From Paucisalibacillus algeriensis (GTDB lineage Bacteria; Bacillota; Bacilli; Bacillales; Amphibacillaceae), in assembly GCF_000577245.1 (NCBI RefSeq), contig NZ_CBYO010000016.1:1-64000 (forward strand): 64,000 nt of DNA, given 5' to 3'. The position numbers and the translations under genes were made by a program. The notes beneath the pieces are model-generated. The model had not been told where the DNA came from. It did no database searches and was given only the letters and a program-made list of their open reading frames with translations. This document shows, piece after piece, positions 7,157 to 15,744 of this stretch (positions are counted from its first letter, which is position 1; every line of letters begins with the position of its first letter).

Positions 7157-7810
7157 ATGCTAAAGGCAGTAATAATGGACTTTGATGGTGTTGTAATTGA
7201 TTCAGAAGCAATTTGGCATGACCTATATGTAGAGTGGTTTAAAACGAATCATAACTATAATTTAACAGTAGAAGAATTCCTTTTATGTGTTGGGTCCAAC
7301 TATGAAAGTTTATTTAGTAAATTAGAAGAGAAGATGGACATTTCAATAGATAGAGAAAAATTTTTAGAAGACACCATGGAATTATTTATCGAAAAAAGCG
7401 ATAACTTACCAGCCAAAGAAGGCGTTGTTGATTTTATAAAATCTGTTAAAGAAAAAGGTTTAGGTTTATCATTAGCTACGTCTTCTGTTAGAGCAAAACC
7501 GGTGAAACACTTAACTAGATTAGGATTAATTGATTACTTTGACTATTTAGTAACAGCTGACGATGTAGAAAGAATCAAGCCTTTTCCAGACCTTTACCTT
7601 AAGGCCATTGATAATTTAAAAGTAGATAAGGAAGAAGCGGTCGTTATAGAGGATTCACAAAATGGTTTAATTGCAGCAAATCGTGCTGGAGTAAAAACGA
7701 TTATAGTCCCAAATGAAGAGACAAAATATAGTAATTTTGAAAGTTATTATAAGAAGGTAGTATCCTTAAGAGAAGTTCAAATCTCCAACCTCATTTCTGA
7801 ATTTAATTAA
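7157..7810 (+). CDS. HAD hydrolase, beta-phosphoglucomutase/phosphatase-like
   Basis: HAD superfamily enzyme of 217 residues with a cap domain of the beta-phosphoglucomutase class. Motif I is DFDGVVIDSE (nucleophile Asp8, acid/base Asp10), motif II the Ser in LATSS, motif III the Lys of KPFPDLYLKA, and motif IV IEDSQNGLIAANRAG. It would act on a small phosphorylated sugar in the cytoplasm. A GGAGA site precedes the ATG. In this operon it may dephosphorylate an intermediate or a toxic side product. Phosphatase or mutase activity cannot be settled from sequence. Confidence 0.85.
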   Translation: MLKAVIMDFDGVVIDSEAIWHDLYVEWFKTNHNYNLTVEEFLLCVGSNYESLFSKLEEKMDISIDREKFLEDTMELFIEKSDNLPAKEGVVDFIKSVKEKGLGLSLATSSVRAKPVKHLTRLGLIDYFDYLVTADDVERIKPFPDLYLKAIDNLKVDKEEAVVIEDSQNGLIAANRAGVKTIIVPNEETKYSNFESYYKKVVSLREVQISNLISEFN

Positions 7811-7830
7811 TTGATCAAGGAGTGTATACC

Positions 7831-8283
7831 ATGCTAAAAGAAATGATAACTGCAAAAGATATAGAAATTGGGCTTCAAGCAACTGATTGGGAAGATGCTA
7901 TTAGAAAATCTTCCAGAAGATTATTAGAAAAAGGCGCCATTGAGCAAGAATACATAGACTCGATGGTTAATGTTTTAAAGGAAAACGGCCCTTATATTGT
8001 ATTAGGAAACCATATTGCTTTGGCACACACCAGACCAGAATATGGTGCAAATGAAATAGGGTTAAGTTTTACTACTCTTAATCCTCCTGTAGAATTTGGG
8101 TCGGAAAATTTTGACCCTATTAAGTTGATTATCACATTTTCCGCAACTGATTCGAATTCCCATCTATCCTTAATATCCGAATTAGCAGGTATTTTAGGCG
8201 ATGATGAAGTAATGAGAAACCTTTTTGAATCTACCACAAGTGAAGAATTTTATAATCACTTAGTAAGTGCTCTAGATGAGTAA
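7831..8283 (+). CDS. PTS sugar transporter subunit IIA (fructose/mannitol superfamily, UlaC-like)
   Basis: Soluble phosphotransfer protein of 150 residues. The fold signature [13 protein letters not shown] carries the likely phosphoryl-accepting His66, and [16 protein letters not shown] resembles the ascorbate/UlaC branch of the EIIA-2 family. I use ATG 7831 because AAGGAG ends at 7822; a GTG at 7822 would overlap it. It passes phosphate from HPr to the IICB protein encoded at 5633, which has no IIA of its own. A mannitol-like IICB with a UlaC-like IIA is an uncommon mix. Confidence 0.85.
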   Translation: MLKEMITAKDIEIGLQATDWEDAIRKSSRRLLEKGAIEQEYIDSMVNVLKENGPYIVLGNHIALAHTRPEYGANEIGLSFTTLNPPVEFGSENFDPIKLIITFSATDSNSHLSLISELAGILGDDEVMRNLFESTTSEEFYNHLVSALDE

Positions 8284-8309
8284 AACTTGCTAAAGTTTTG
8301 GGGTGTCTT

Positions 8310-9185
8310 ATGAAAGTATTTGCGGCTGATATCGGAGGTACAAATATTAAATTTGGTATTTCAGATGAGATGGGCAATTTTGAAGAGTTTCACGAAACAG
8401 ATTCGGAAAGTGACAAAGGTGGTCCCTTTATACTAAAGAAACTAGAAACTATTATCTCAGAATACCCAAATATTGATGTAATATGTATTAGTACTGCTGG
8501 CCAGGTGGATTCAGAAGAAGGATATATTATTTATGCAAATGATAATATCCCTAATTACACAGGTACTAAGATTAAACAAAAACTAGAGGAAAGATTCCAA
8601 GTTCCTGTCATGGTTGAGAATGATGTTAATGCCGCTACTCTAGGGGAACATTATTTTGGAGCTGGTAAGAAATATTCTAACTTAATCTTTCTAACATACG
8701 GTACCGGCATTGGTGGTGGTATTGTTATCAACTCAGGTTTGTATAAAGGTTTAAATGGGGTGGCAGGTGAATTTGGCCATATGGTAACGCACCCTGGAGG
8801 TCGGTCTTGTAATTGTGGGCATGCAGGTTGTTACGAACGATATGCGTCAACCACAGCCTTAGTTAAGGAAGCAATTAAAGTTAATTCAGAATATAAAAAT
8901 GGAAGAATACTATTTGAAAAGATGGCTCATGACATAGAATTACAGCGAGTATTTGATAATTGGACAGAAGAAGTAGCGATAGGAATCTCTAATCTTATCC
9001 ATATCTTCAACCCAGCAGCGGTTATTGTTGGGGGAGGGATAATGGAGCAGAATTTATCTGTGATTAAGGTCTCTGAAAAAGTTCAGGATTATATAATGGA
9101 CAGCTTTTCGGATGTTAAAATTTTGAAATCAAGCTTGGGAAATAAAGCAGGGTTGTATGGTGCTGTTTCCTTGCAAATGAAGTAG
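8310..9185 (+). CDS. ROK family sugar kinase
   Basis: ROK kinase of 291 residues. It has the ATP-binding [10 protein letters not shown] at the N-terminus, the catalytic-region [26 protein letters not shown], and the ROK zinc motif [10 protein letters not shown], then VGGGI near the C-terminus. The start is ATG 8310 with only a weak GGGG site; an in-frame TTG 12 bp upstream is less likely. It is the last gene of the operon and probably phosphorylates a hexose or N-acetylhexosamine (NanK- or glucokinase-like). Because a PTS delivers phosphorylated sugar, the kinase may serve a second sugar released inside the cell. Confidence 0.88.
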   Translation: MKVFAADIGGTNIKFGISDEMGNFEEFHETDSESDKGGPFILKKLETIISEYPNIDVICISTAGQVDSEEGYIIYANDNIPNYTGTKIKQKLEERFQVPVMVENDVNAATLGEHYFGAGKKYSNLIFLTYGTGIGGGIVINSGLYKGLNGVAGEFGHMVTHPGGRSCNCGHAGCYERYASTTALVKEAIKVNSEYKNGRILFEKMAHDIELQRVFDNWTEEVAIGISNLIHIFNPAAVIVGGGIMEQNLSVIKVSEKVQDYIMDSFSDVKILKSSLGNKAGLYGAVSLQMK

Positions 9186-9228
9186 TGTGAGTACTTGTTT
9201 AGAGTGTGTCTGTATTAGTTTATTATTT

Positions 9229-9265
9229 AAAATATGCTACAGATTAGGGTTCTGTGGCATATTTT
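9229..9265 (+). terminator. Terminator after the amino-sugar operon
   Basis: AAAATATGC (9229-9237) pairs with GCATATTTT (9257-9265), with inner ACAG/CTGT. It ends the operon that began at 3705. Confidence 0.75.
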
Positions 9266-9370
9266 GCGGTGCGACTCGTGTTACCAAGCACCGACTGACA
9301 TCGCTTACAAAACCCTATTGAATTCCCTAAAATACTATGATATTATAATAGCAACAATAAATATTGATCA

Positions 9371-9445
9371 CATGTGACTGATACGATCAGGCATGAGGTA
9401 ACAGAAGAATAGTTTTGACTATTCTTAGTTCCTCATGCTTTTTTT
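9371..9445 (+). promoter_or_regulatory. RAT antiterminator and overlapping terminator (BglG/LicT type)
   Basis: A RAT-like hairpin (9371-9399, CATGTGACTG...CAGGCATGAGG) has the two short bulged stems known for BglG/SacT family targets. Its 3' strand overlaps the first strand of an intrinsic terminator: GGCATGAGG (9390-9398) and AAGAATAGT pair with TATTCTT and CCTCATGC (to 9438), then a T7 run. The two folds exclude each other. A -10 box TATAAT lies at 9344-9349. Binding of the antiterminator encoded at 10083 would let transcription reach the PTS genes. Confidence 0.87.
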
Positions 9446-9543
9446 GATTTTATTGTTTTAAAAGTAAAGTGCAGGAAACTGGGAAAGACTACTAACTAAA
9501 TAATAAAAACAACTTTGTTAGATTACATAAGGAGGAATTAGAT

Positions 9544-10038
9544 ATGTTTAAAAAGCTTTTTAATAAATCAAAGGAATCAAATGAAGTTCAAGTATATGCC
9601 CCTATTACCGGCAAGTTGGTATCTATTGAGGAGGTACCAGATCCTGTTTTTAGTCAGAAAATGATGGGAGAAGGGGCTGCGATTATTCCTACAGATGGGA
9701 AGATTGTTGCGCCAGTAAATGGTGAGGTTATTCAAGTAGCGCCAACGAAGCATGCCATTGGTATTAAGGCTGAAGACGGTTCTGAAATTTTACTTCATAT
9801 TGGTTTAGAAACCGTTGCATTAAAAGGAGAAGGATTCACGGTCCATGTTAGCCAAGGGGATAACGTCAAGGTTGGCGATCATTTGATGGATGTGGACCTG
9901 AACTTTATTAAAGAGAACGCGAAAGATATCATCTCCCCGATTGTGTTTACCGATAGTAGTAATTCAGGAAAAAATTACCATAAGGGACAAGTAGCGGATT
10001 GTAAAGCAGGGGAAACGGTTATTTTTAACGTGGAATAA
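9544..10038 (+). CDS. PTS glucose-type subunit IIA
   Basis: EIIA-Glc/Crr family protein of 164 residues. It has YAPITGKLVSIEEVPDPVFS, GEGAAIIP, the conserved His70 (TKHAIGI) and the phospho-accepting His85 in EILLHIGLETV. It carries phosphate from HPr to the IIB domain of the permease at 10926, which lacks IIA. An AAGGAGG site precedes the ATG. It is the first gene after the RAT/terminator leader. In low-GC Gram-positives such stand-alone IIA proteins can serve more than one permease. Confidence 0.93.
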   Translation: MFKKLFNKSKESNEVQVYAPITGKLVSIEEVPDPVFSQKMMGEGAAIIPTDGKIVAPVNGEVIQVAPTKHAIGIKAEDGSEILLHIGLETVALKGEGFTVHVSQGDNVKVGDHLMDVDLNFIKENAKDIISPIVFTDSSNSGKNYHKGQVADCKAGETVIFNVE

Positions 10039-10082
10039 AATTCTTTGGTTACCCTAAAATGAAAAAGATAGGGGGGTGGAAC

Positions 10083-10904
10083 ATGAAGATTAAAAAGGTG
10101 CTAAATAATAATGCAGTGATTGTTACTGATCAAGGTCAAGAAAAGATTGCAATTGGTGCAGGAGTTGCCTTTCAAAAGGGAAAAAATGATCATGTGAACG
10201 TGAATAAAGTGGAGAAACTATTTACGCTTACGGAAAATGATAAACTTCAGCATCTGTTGGAAAGAATCCCGGAGGAGCATTTTATTTTGGCGGAAGAAGT
10301 TATTGCTTATGCGGAGAAACAGCTTGGTACACAGCTAAATGATCATATTTATCTTGCTTTGAGTGATCATATCTCCTATGCCATTCAACGTTTGCAAGAA
10401 GGGATTGAAGTAAAAAATAAACTACTCCAGGAAATTAAAGTTCTCTATCCTCCCGAATTCTCCATAGGGTTATGGGCTGTCCATTATATTAAGGAAAAAA
10501 TTGCAGTAACATTGCCAATTGATGAAGCAGCGTTTATCGCACTTCATATTCATACAATGAAAATTCAAGGAGGTGATTTGCGCACAACAGTCCGGCAAAC
10601 ATCTATTTTAAAAGATATGGTCGAAACGATTCAGGACTATTTAAATATTACCATTAATGAAGACCATTTGTCTTATGAACGATTGATTACCCACCTTCGT
10701 TTTGCTTTAACAAGGGCAGAGCAAGAGAACACGGGTACTTTGGATGAGGAAATGTTTTTAATGATAAAAAAGAAATTTCATGATTCCTACCAATGTGCTG
10801 TGAAAGTGAGTAAAGAGTTGGCGGATGTGCATGATATTCAATTACCTGAGGAAGAACTAGGATATATCGCACTTCATATTGAACGCATCAAAAAAATGCA
10901 TTAA
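10083..10904 (+). CDS. BglG/LicT family transcription antiterminator
   Basis: RNA-binding antiterminator of 273 residues: an N-terminal CAT-RBD (1-57, MKIKKVLNNNAVIV) and two PRD domains. Conserved PRD histidines are visible in LALSDHISYAI and FIALHIHTM (PRD1) and LITHLRFAL and GYIALHIERI (PRD2). They are phosphorylated by HPr and by the cognate PTS permease. I chose ATG 10083 with the GGGGGTGG site. Sitting between its IIA and IICB partners and behind a RAT, it most likely switches on its own operon when the sugar is present. Confidence 0.93.
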   Translation: MKIKKVLNNNAVIVTDQGQEKIAIGAGVAFQKGKNDHVNVNKVEKLFTLTENDKLQHLLERIPEEHFILAEEVIAYAEKQLGTQLNDHIYLALSDHISYAIQRLQEGIEVKNKLLQEIKVLYPPEFSIGLWAVHYIKEKIAVTLPIDEAAFIALHIHTMKIQGGDLRTTVRQTSILKDMVETIQDYLNITINEDHLSYERLITHLRFALTRAEQENTGTLDEEMFLMIKKKFHDSYQCAVKVSKELADVHDIQLPEEELGYIALHIERIKKMH

Positions 10905-10925
10905 TACGCTAGGAGGAAAAGCAAT

Positions 10926-12374
10926 ATGATGAAATATTTACAAAGACTAGGTCGCTCATTAATGTTACCGGTTGCAGTGTTGCCTGCTGCTGCGATATTA
11001 ATGGGTATAGGGTACTGGATTGACCCAGATGGTTGGGGAGCTGGGAATCCAATTGCAGCATTTTTAATTAAAGCAGGTGACTCGATCATCGCTAATATAC
11101 CGATCCTTTTTGCGGTTGGTGTAGCTTTGGGAATGTCAAAGACAAAAGATGGAGCAGCAGCATTAAGTGGACTAGTAGGTTATTTAGTGACAATAACGTT
11201 ACTGGCACCGGATTCTGTTGCCATGCTACAAGGAATTGAGGAAAGTGCAGTAGATGCAGCATTTAGTAATATTGAAAATGCATTTGTAGGTATTATATCT
11301 GGTTTAGTTGCTGCTCACATGTTCAACCGCTTTAGTGAAGTTCAACTACCAGATGCACTAGCTTTCTTTAGTGGAAAGCGCTTAGTGCCAATTATGACAT
11401 CTGCAGCGATGCTTGTTGCATCCGCAATTTTATTCTTTGTATGGCCTGTTGTATATGGTTGGTTAGTTTCCTTTGCAGAGGCAATTGTCGGCCTGGGTGC
11501 TGGTGGAGCCGGTTTATATGGATTCTTTAACCGTTTACTAATACCTACTGGACTACACCATGCATTAAACTCTGTATTCTGGTTTGATGTTGCAGGCATT
11601 AATGATATCGGTAATTTCTGGTCAGGTAATGGGGAGAAAGGTGTAACTGGTATGTATCAAGCTGGTTTCTTCCCAATTATGATGTTTGGATTACCTGCTG
11701 CAGCACTTGCCATGTACCATACGGCAAAAACAAAACGTAAAAAGCAGGCTGCATCATTATTATTAGCAGCTGGGGTTGCCGCTTTCTTTACAGGGGTTAC
11801 AGAACCACTCGAATTCTCATTCATGTTCCTAGCTCCAGCACTTTATGTAGTACACGCAGCATTGACTGGTATTTCACTATTTATTGCTGCAACATTCCAA
11901 TGGACGGCAGGATTTGGTTTCAGTGCAGGTTTTGTTGACTTCTTCCTAAGTTCTCGTTTACCACTTGCAAATGAGCCTTACATGCTTTTAGTGCAAGGTT
12001 TAGTATTTGCAGTAATTTATTACTTCTTATTCCGCTTCTTGATTACGAAGTTCAACTTAAAAACGCCTGGTCGTGAAGATGATGAACTGATTGAAGAAGA
12101 AGGTACGGAAGAAGAAAGCAACAAACAGAAGAGATTTGCTAATATGGCTGCTGAGATTTACGAAGGTCTTGGTGGAGATGAAAACGTAACTTCTCTTGAT
12201 AACTGTACGACTCGTCTTCGTTTAGAAGTTCGCGATACGGACAAAGTAAATCAAGCGAAGATTAAAGCTACTGGTGTACCAGGTATCAATGTCATTGATA
12301 AGAATAATATTCAAGTAGTTGTTGGTACGAATGTACAATTCGTAGCCGATGAGATGGCTAAGTTAAGAAAATAA
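10926..12374 (+). CDS. PTS permease IICB, N-acetylglucosamine/glucose family (NagE-like)
   Basis: Permease of 482 residues. The IIC domain (about 1-380) starts LGRSLMLPVAVLPAAAILMG and holds the NagE-like segments IPTGLHHALNSVFWFDVAG, FFPIMMFGLPAAALAMY and TGVTEPLEFSFMFLAP. The C-terminal IIB domain (about 400-482) has the phosphorylation Cys427 in DNCTTRLRLEV. The segment around GLHHALNSVFWFDVAG resembles GlcNAc permeases more than glucose permeases, so GlcNAc is the favoured cargo. Two ATGs (10926, 10929) follow AGGAGG. It takes up its sugar with the IIA from 9544; the amino-sugar operon upstream could use the product. Confidence 0.9.
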   Translation: MMKYLQRLGRSLMLPVAVLPAAAILMGIGYWIDPDGWGAGNPIAAFLIKAGDSIIANIPILFAVGVALGMSKTKDGAAALSGLVGYLVTITLLAPDSVAMLQGIEESAVDAAFSNIENAFVGIISGLVAAHMFNRFSEVQLPDALAFFSGKRLVPIMTSAAMLVASAILFFVWPVVYGWLVSFAEAIVGLGAGGAGLYGFFNRLLIPTGLHHALNSVFWFDVAGINDIGNFWSGNGEKGVTGMYQAGFFPIMMFGLPAAALAMYHTAKTKRKKQAASLLLAAGVAAFFTGVTEPLEFSFMFLAPALYVVHAALTGISLFIAATFQWTAGFGFSAGFVDFFLSSRLPLANEPYMLLVQGLVFAVIYYFLFRFLITKFNLKTPGREDDELIEEEGTEEESNKQKRFANMAAEIYEGLGGDENVTSLDNCTTRLRLEVRDTDKVNQAKIKATGVPGINVIDKNNIQVVVGTNVQFVADEMAKLRK

Positions 12375-12379
12375 GTGGG

Positions 12380-12413
12380 GAGCATGGGGACTGTAATTTC
12401 CCATGCTTCTTTT
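12380..12413 (+). terminator. Terminator between PTS permease and the truncated gene
   Basis: AGCATGGG (12381-12388) pairs with CCCATGCT (12400-12407), followed by TCTTTT. Confidence 0.7.
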
Positions 12414-12437
12414 CATTTGATGAAGGAGAATTTATTC

Positions 12438-12605
12438 ATGAAACGTATATTAGATTGTACGGCATCTGATTTTCAACAGATGAATGGACAAGATTTAAAA
12501 CAATCAATTCGGGCAAGCGAAGGTAGAGTAATGCTATCCGAGACGATAGCTTCCGTTGCACCATTATATCCAAGCGTCACCAATGCAGAGCTCGCATCGG
12601 CATAA
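12438..12605 (+). pseudogene. N-terminal fragment of a DUF7916-like protein
   Basis: A 55-codon open frame begins MKRILDCTASDFQQMNGQ after a good GAAGGAGA site and stops after SNAELASA-type residues (VTNAELASA). As I recall it, this opening belongs to a longer (~300-residue) conserved protein found beside GlcNAc/lactose PTS genes. The rest is missing here, and the DNA that follows is unrelated. I take it as a truncated remnant. The family name is from memory and moderately sure; the truncation is clear only if that match holds. Confidence 0.55.
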
Positions 12606-12668
12606 TGACTAAATCCGACGTGAATTCCAGACCCCTTGCATGATTAAAACTTTTTTGAAAATTTTATA

Positions 12669-12767
12669 TTGACAAATTTAATAATACCAAATAGAATTGT
12701 AAACAGGATTGTGAAACCGGTTACAGAAAGGGGAGTTTTTTTTAATGGAAATGTGGTACCGGTTACA
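12669..12767 (+). promoter_or_regulatory. Promoter and two LacI-type operators
   Basis: TTGACA (12669-12674), 17-bp spacer and TAGAAT (12692-12697) form a strong sigma-A promoter. Two CCGG-centred sites follow: GTGAAACCGGTTACAG (12711-12726) and TGTGGTACCGGTTACA (12752-12767). They are 41 bp apart, about four helical turns, which suits cooperative binding by the LacI protein encoded just downstream. Confidence 0.8.
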
Positions 12768-12784
12768 TGTTAAGGGGAAATCAT

Positions 12785-13819
12785 ATGACAACGATTAGAG
12801 AAGTGGCGAAGAAGGCAGGGGTTTCAGTGGCAACTGTCTCTCGCGTAATAAATCAGAATGGATATGTAAAAGATAGCACTTTTGAAAAAGTGCAGGAAGC
12901 AATAAAAGAGTTAAACTATAGACCTAGTGCTATAGCAGTTAGTTTAAATAATAAGAAGACGAAAACAATAGGTCTTATCTTGCCAGATATTACAAATCCT
13001 TTTTTCCCAGAGCTAGCAAAAGCGGTGGAGGAAGTTGCGAATAATTATGGCTACACGATGATTTTATGTAATTCTTCCGGCACAGTGAAAAATGAGATTG
13101 ATCAGATTGAATTGTTACAAAGTAAGTATGTAGATGGGATCATTTTAGCTTCAGATTCATTTGTAGAAAAGGATTATAAGGATGTAAATCTTCCTATGGT
13201 ATTACTGGATCGGGGTGCAAATCCTAAGAATTCAAGTATACGAGTTAATAATTTCTATGGTGGGGTACTCGCTACAGAGCATTTACTTGAGCAAGGATGT
13301 ATAAAAATTGCGCATCTTGCAGGGCCAAAGCATGTGTTTACTGGCCAACAGCGTTTGGAAGGTTACAGATCTGTCGTAGAAAGTATGAAATGGTTTGATG
13401 AGAAACTAGTAGCTTATGCAAATTATCAGTTGGATGATGCAATAACAGCTACAAAGGAGTTACTGAATAAAAACAAAGGCATAGATGGTATCTTTGCTGG
13501 AAACGACTTAATGGCAATTGGTTGTATCAAGGCTATTCATTCCTTTGGATTAAGTGTTCCAGAAGATATTGCTGTCATTGGTTTTGATGGAATTTCATTA
13601 ACCAATATGATTATTCCAGAGCTAAGTACCATAAAACAACCAATATATGAAATGGGTAAAGAAGCAACCAATCAAATTATTAAAGAAATTGAAGGCAATC
13701 ATAAAGAGAGTAGAGATATAGAATTTGATGTGACATTGATTCAACGAGAATCAACAAATAGAAAAAGGAGACCAGGACTAGAAGATGGTGCAACGTTCAA
13801 AGATAACGGTAATCGGTAG
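12785..13819 (+). CDS. rbsR: LacI family repressor, RbsR-like
   Basis: LacI/GalR regulator of 344 residues. The N-terminal HTH is TIREVAKKAGVSVATVSRVI; the hinge (NYRPSAIAVSL) and periplasmic-binding-like core follow, with IGLILPDITNPFF, LLDRG, and FAGNDLMAIG. The start ATG 12785 has AAGGGGA. Two CCGG-centred operators lie in the promoter ahead of it. It heads an operon with ribokinase, TRAP transporter and RpiB, so ribose or a similar pentose (or its phosphate) is the likely inducer. The name rbsR rests on this context. Confidence 0.85.
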   Translation: MTTIREVAKKAGVSVATVSRVINQNGYVKDSTFEKVQEAIKELNYRPSAIAVSLNNKKTKTIGLILPDITNPFFPELAKAVEEVANNYGYTMILCNSSGTVKNEIDQIELLQSKYVDGIILASDSFVEKDYKDVNLPMVLLDRGANPKNSSIRVNNFYGGVLATEHLLEQGCIKIAHLAGPKHVFTGQQRLEGYRSVVESMKWFDEKLVAYANYQLDDAITATKELLNKNKGIDGIFAGNDLMAIGCIKAIHSFGLSVPEDIAVIGFDGISLTNMIIPELSTIKQPIYEMGKEATNQIIKEIEGNHKESRDIEFDVTLIQRESTNRKRRPGLEDGATFKDNGNR

Positions 13820-14723
13820 TGCGAATATTGATTTAGTTACAGAAACCAACCGATATCCAAAACTTGGTGAGACATTATTAGGTAATAAATTTCATCAGTT
13901 TCCTGGTGGAAAAGGTGCAAATCAAGCAGTAGCTGCATCTAGGTTAGGTGCAGAAGTAACGTTTATTGGGTGTGTGGGTCAAGATGATTATGGAAAACAA
14001 GTCATCGATAACCTAACCAATGAAAGTGTTAATGTAAACCATGTAATTGTTAATTCAAGTGTCGAAACTGGTATTGCCAATATTACTGTCGCTGAGGATG
14101 ACAATGCAATCATCGTTGTTCCAGGTGCAAACTCAATGCTAGCACCAGAACACATAAAGTCTTTAGAGGAAATAATACATACATCGGATGTTGTGGTTTT
14201 GCAATTGGAGATTCCTATTGAAACAGTGGAAGCAGCAGTAAACATTGCTTATCAGAAAAAAATACCAGTTATATTAAATCCTGCTCCAGCAGCAAAATTA
14301 TCAGAAGACCTACTAAATAAGATTACTTACATTACACCAAATGAATCAGAGATTGCTTTTCTAACATCTGAATCGGAGGAAGCTAGTATTGAATCACTGT
14401 TTGCGAATATGTATAACCATGGATCTAATTATGTCATTATGACATGCGGGGAACGTGGCGTGTTTTATGGTAATCCAACTAATAATCTACAACATGTAAA
14501 AGCTTGTCTAGTTGAAACAATTGATACGACCGGAGCTGGTGATACCTTTAATGCTGCTTTTGCTGTATCGATTGCAACTGGTAAATCAATTGCGGATGCG
14601 ATTGATTATGCTAATTCAGCAGCGGCTTTATCAGTAACGAAATTAGGAGCACAGACCGGAATGCCTACATGTAAAGAGGTAGACATATTCATTTCTAATA
14701 AAGAAAAGGGGAAATTACAATGA
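13785..14723 (+). CDS. rbsK: Ribokinase (PfkB family)
   Basis: PfkB-family sugar kinase of 312 residues, typical ribokinase length. It shows the N-terminal GSANIDLV, the sugar-binding PGGKGANQAVAASRLG, the LNPAPA stretch, TPNESE, and the ATP/catalytic DTTGAGDTFNAAFAV with the base Asp. It phosphorylates D-ribose to ribose-5-phosphate. The start overlaps the end of the regulator gene by 35 bp, with AAGGAG ahead. A related substrate such as deoxyribose is possible. Confidence 0.88.
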   Translation: MVQRSKITVIGSANIDLVTETNRYPKLGETLLGNKFHQFPGGKGANQAVAASRLGAEVTFIGCVGQDDYGKQVIDNLTNESVNVNHVIVNSSVETGIANITVAEDDNAIIVVPGANSMLAPEHIKSLEEIIHTSDVVVLQLEIPIETVEAAVNIAYQKKIPVILNPAPAAKLSEDLLNKITYITPNESEIAFLTSESEEASIESLFANMYNHGSNYVIMTCGERGVFYGNPTNNLQHVKACLVETIDTTGAGDTFNAAFAVSIATGKSIADAIDYANSAAALSVTKLGAQTGMPTCKEVDIFISNKEKGKLQ

Positions 14724-15700
14724 AAAAAAAGTTGTTATTACTAGTTAGTTTTATTACTTTAATAGGTTTACTTGCAGCCTGTGGATCAGAATCTTCAGGT
14801 GATGACGTGGTTGAAATTAAGTACTCTTTAGACCAGCCTGCTAGTCATATTTGGGTAGAAGCAACAAATAAATTTGCTGAGTTAGTTGAAGAAAAGACGG
14901 ACGGTAGTGTTGTTGTTGAGGTACATGATTCAGCTTCATTAGGAACGCAAAGAGAAGCATTAGAAGGTATGAAAAACGGTACAATGGGCGGGACTGTAAG
15001 TTTAGAACCAGTATCTGCTTGGGTTGAAGAGATTGGTATTTTTGGAATTCCTTATCTATTTGAAAACCAAGATCATTTAAGTGAGTTCTTAGCAAGTGAC
15101 CATGGGGAAGAGCTTGATCAACTTATGATTGAAGAAGGTTTCCGACCACTTACTTATTTCATGCGAGCTCCAAGACAGATTTCTAGTAATGAGAAAATTG
15201 AATCAGTAGAGGATTTAGAAGGAATGAATATTCGTGTGCCAGAGTCTCCAACTGCACCTCCGGCTTTCGAAGCGATGGGGGCAAGAGTTGTGACGTTACC
15301 GATTTCAGAAGTCTATTCTGCATTACAACAAAAGGTTATTGATGCACAAGAGAATCCATTAACACAAATCTATTCTGATAAATTCTATGAAGTACAAGAC
15401 TATATCACACTTTCTAATCACCAGTTCCAAGCTGCATATCTACTAGTGAGTGAGGACATCTATAGTAAGCTAACGGACGAACAAAAAGAAGCAATCGAAG
15501 AAGCTGCAAAAGAAACACAAGCTTTTGAAAGTGAGCTTCATAAGAAGGAATTAGATGAAGCTATTCAAGGATTAGAAGATGCAGGTGTTGAAATTACAGA
15601 AGTTGATACGGTGGAATTTGCTGAAAAGGCTGCTGAAGCATACAAGGGTTATGATGATCTAATGCAAGAATGGATTGAGAAGGTAAACAGTATAAAATAG
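14720..15700 (+). CDS. TRAP transporter substrate-binding lipoprotein (DctP family)
   Basis: Secreted solute-binding protein of 326 residues. The leader MKKKLLLLVSFITLIGLLAA precedes a lipobox LLAAC, so it is a lipoprotein in this Gram-positive cell. The DctP core shows YSLDQPASHIW, AFEAMGARVVTLPISEVYSAL and AQENPLTQIYSDKFYEVQ; the Arg of NIRVPES is probably the residue that binds a ligand carboxylate in most TRAP proteins. The start overlaps the ribokinase stop by 4 bp. With DctQ and DctM it forms a Na+-driven uptake system. Confidence 0.9.
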   Translation: MKKKLLLLVSFITLIGLLAACGSESSGDDVVEIKYSLDQPASHIWVEATNKFAELVEEKTDGSVVVEVHDSASLGTQREALEGMKNGTMGGTVSLEPVSAWVEEIGIFGIPYLFENQDHLSEFLASDHGEELDQLMIEEGFRPLTYFMRAPRQISSNEKIESVEDLEGMNIRVPESPTAPPAFEAMGARVVTLPISEVYSALQQKVIDAQENPLTQIYSDKFYEVQDYITLSNHQFQAAYLLVSEDIYSKLTDEQKEAIEEAAKETQAFESELHKKELDEAIQGLEDAGVEITEVDTVEFAEKAAEAYKGYDDLMQEWIEKVNSIK

Positions 15701-15705
15701 TGCGA

Positions 15706-15720
15706 GGGGGGATTGCCCCC
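15706..15720 (+). other. Stem-loop between dctP and dctQ genes
   Basis: GGGGG (15706-15710) pairs with CCCCC (15716-15720). A stem-loop behind a binding-protein gene usually keeps its mRNA level above that of the membrane genes. Confidence 0.55.
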
Positions 15721-15744
15721 TTCACTTAGTAAGGAGGAACTAAG

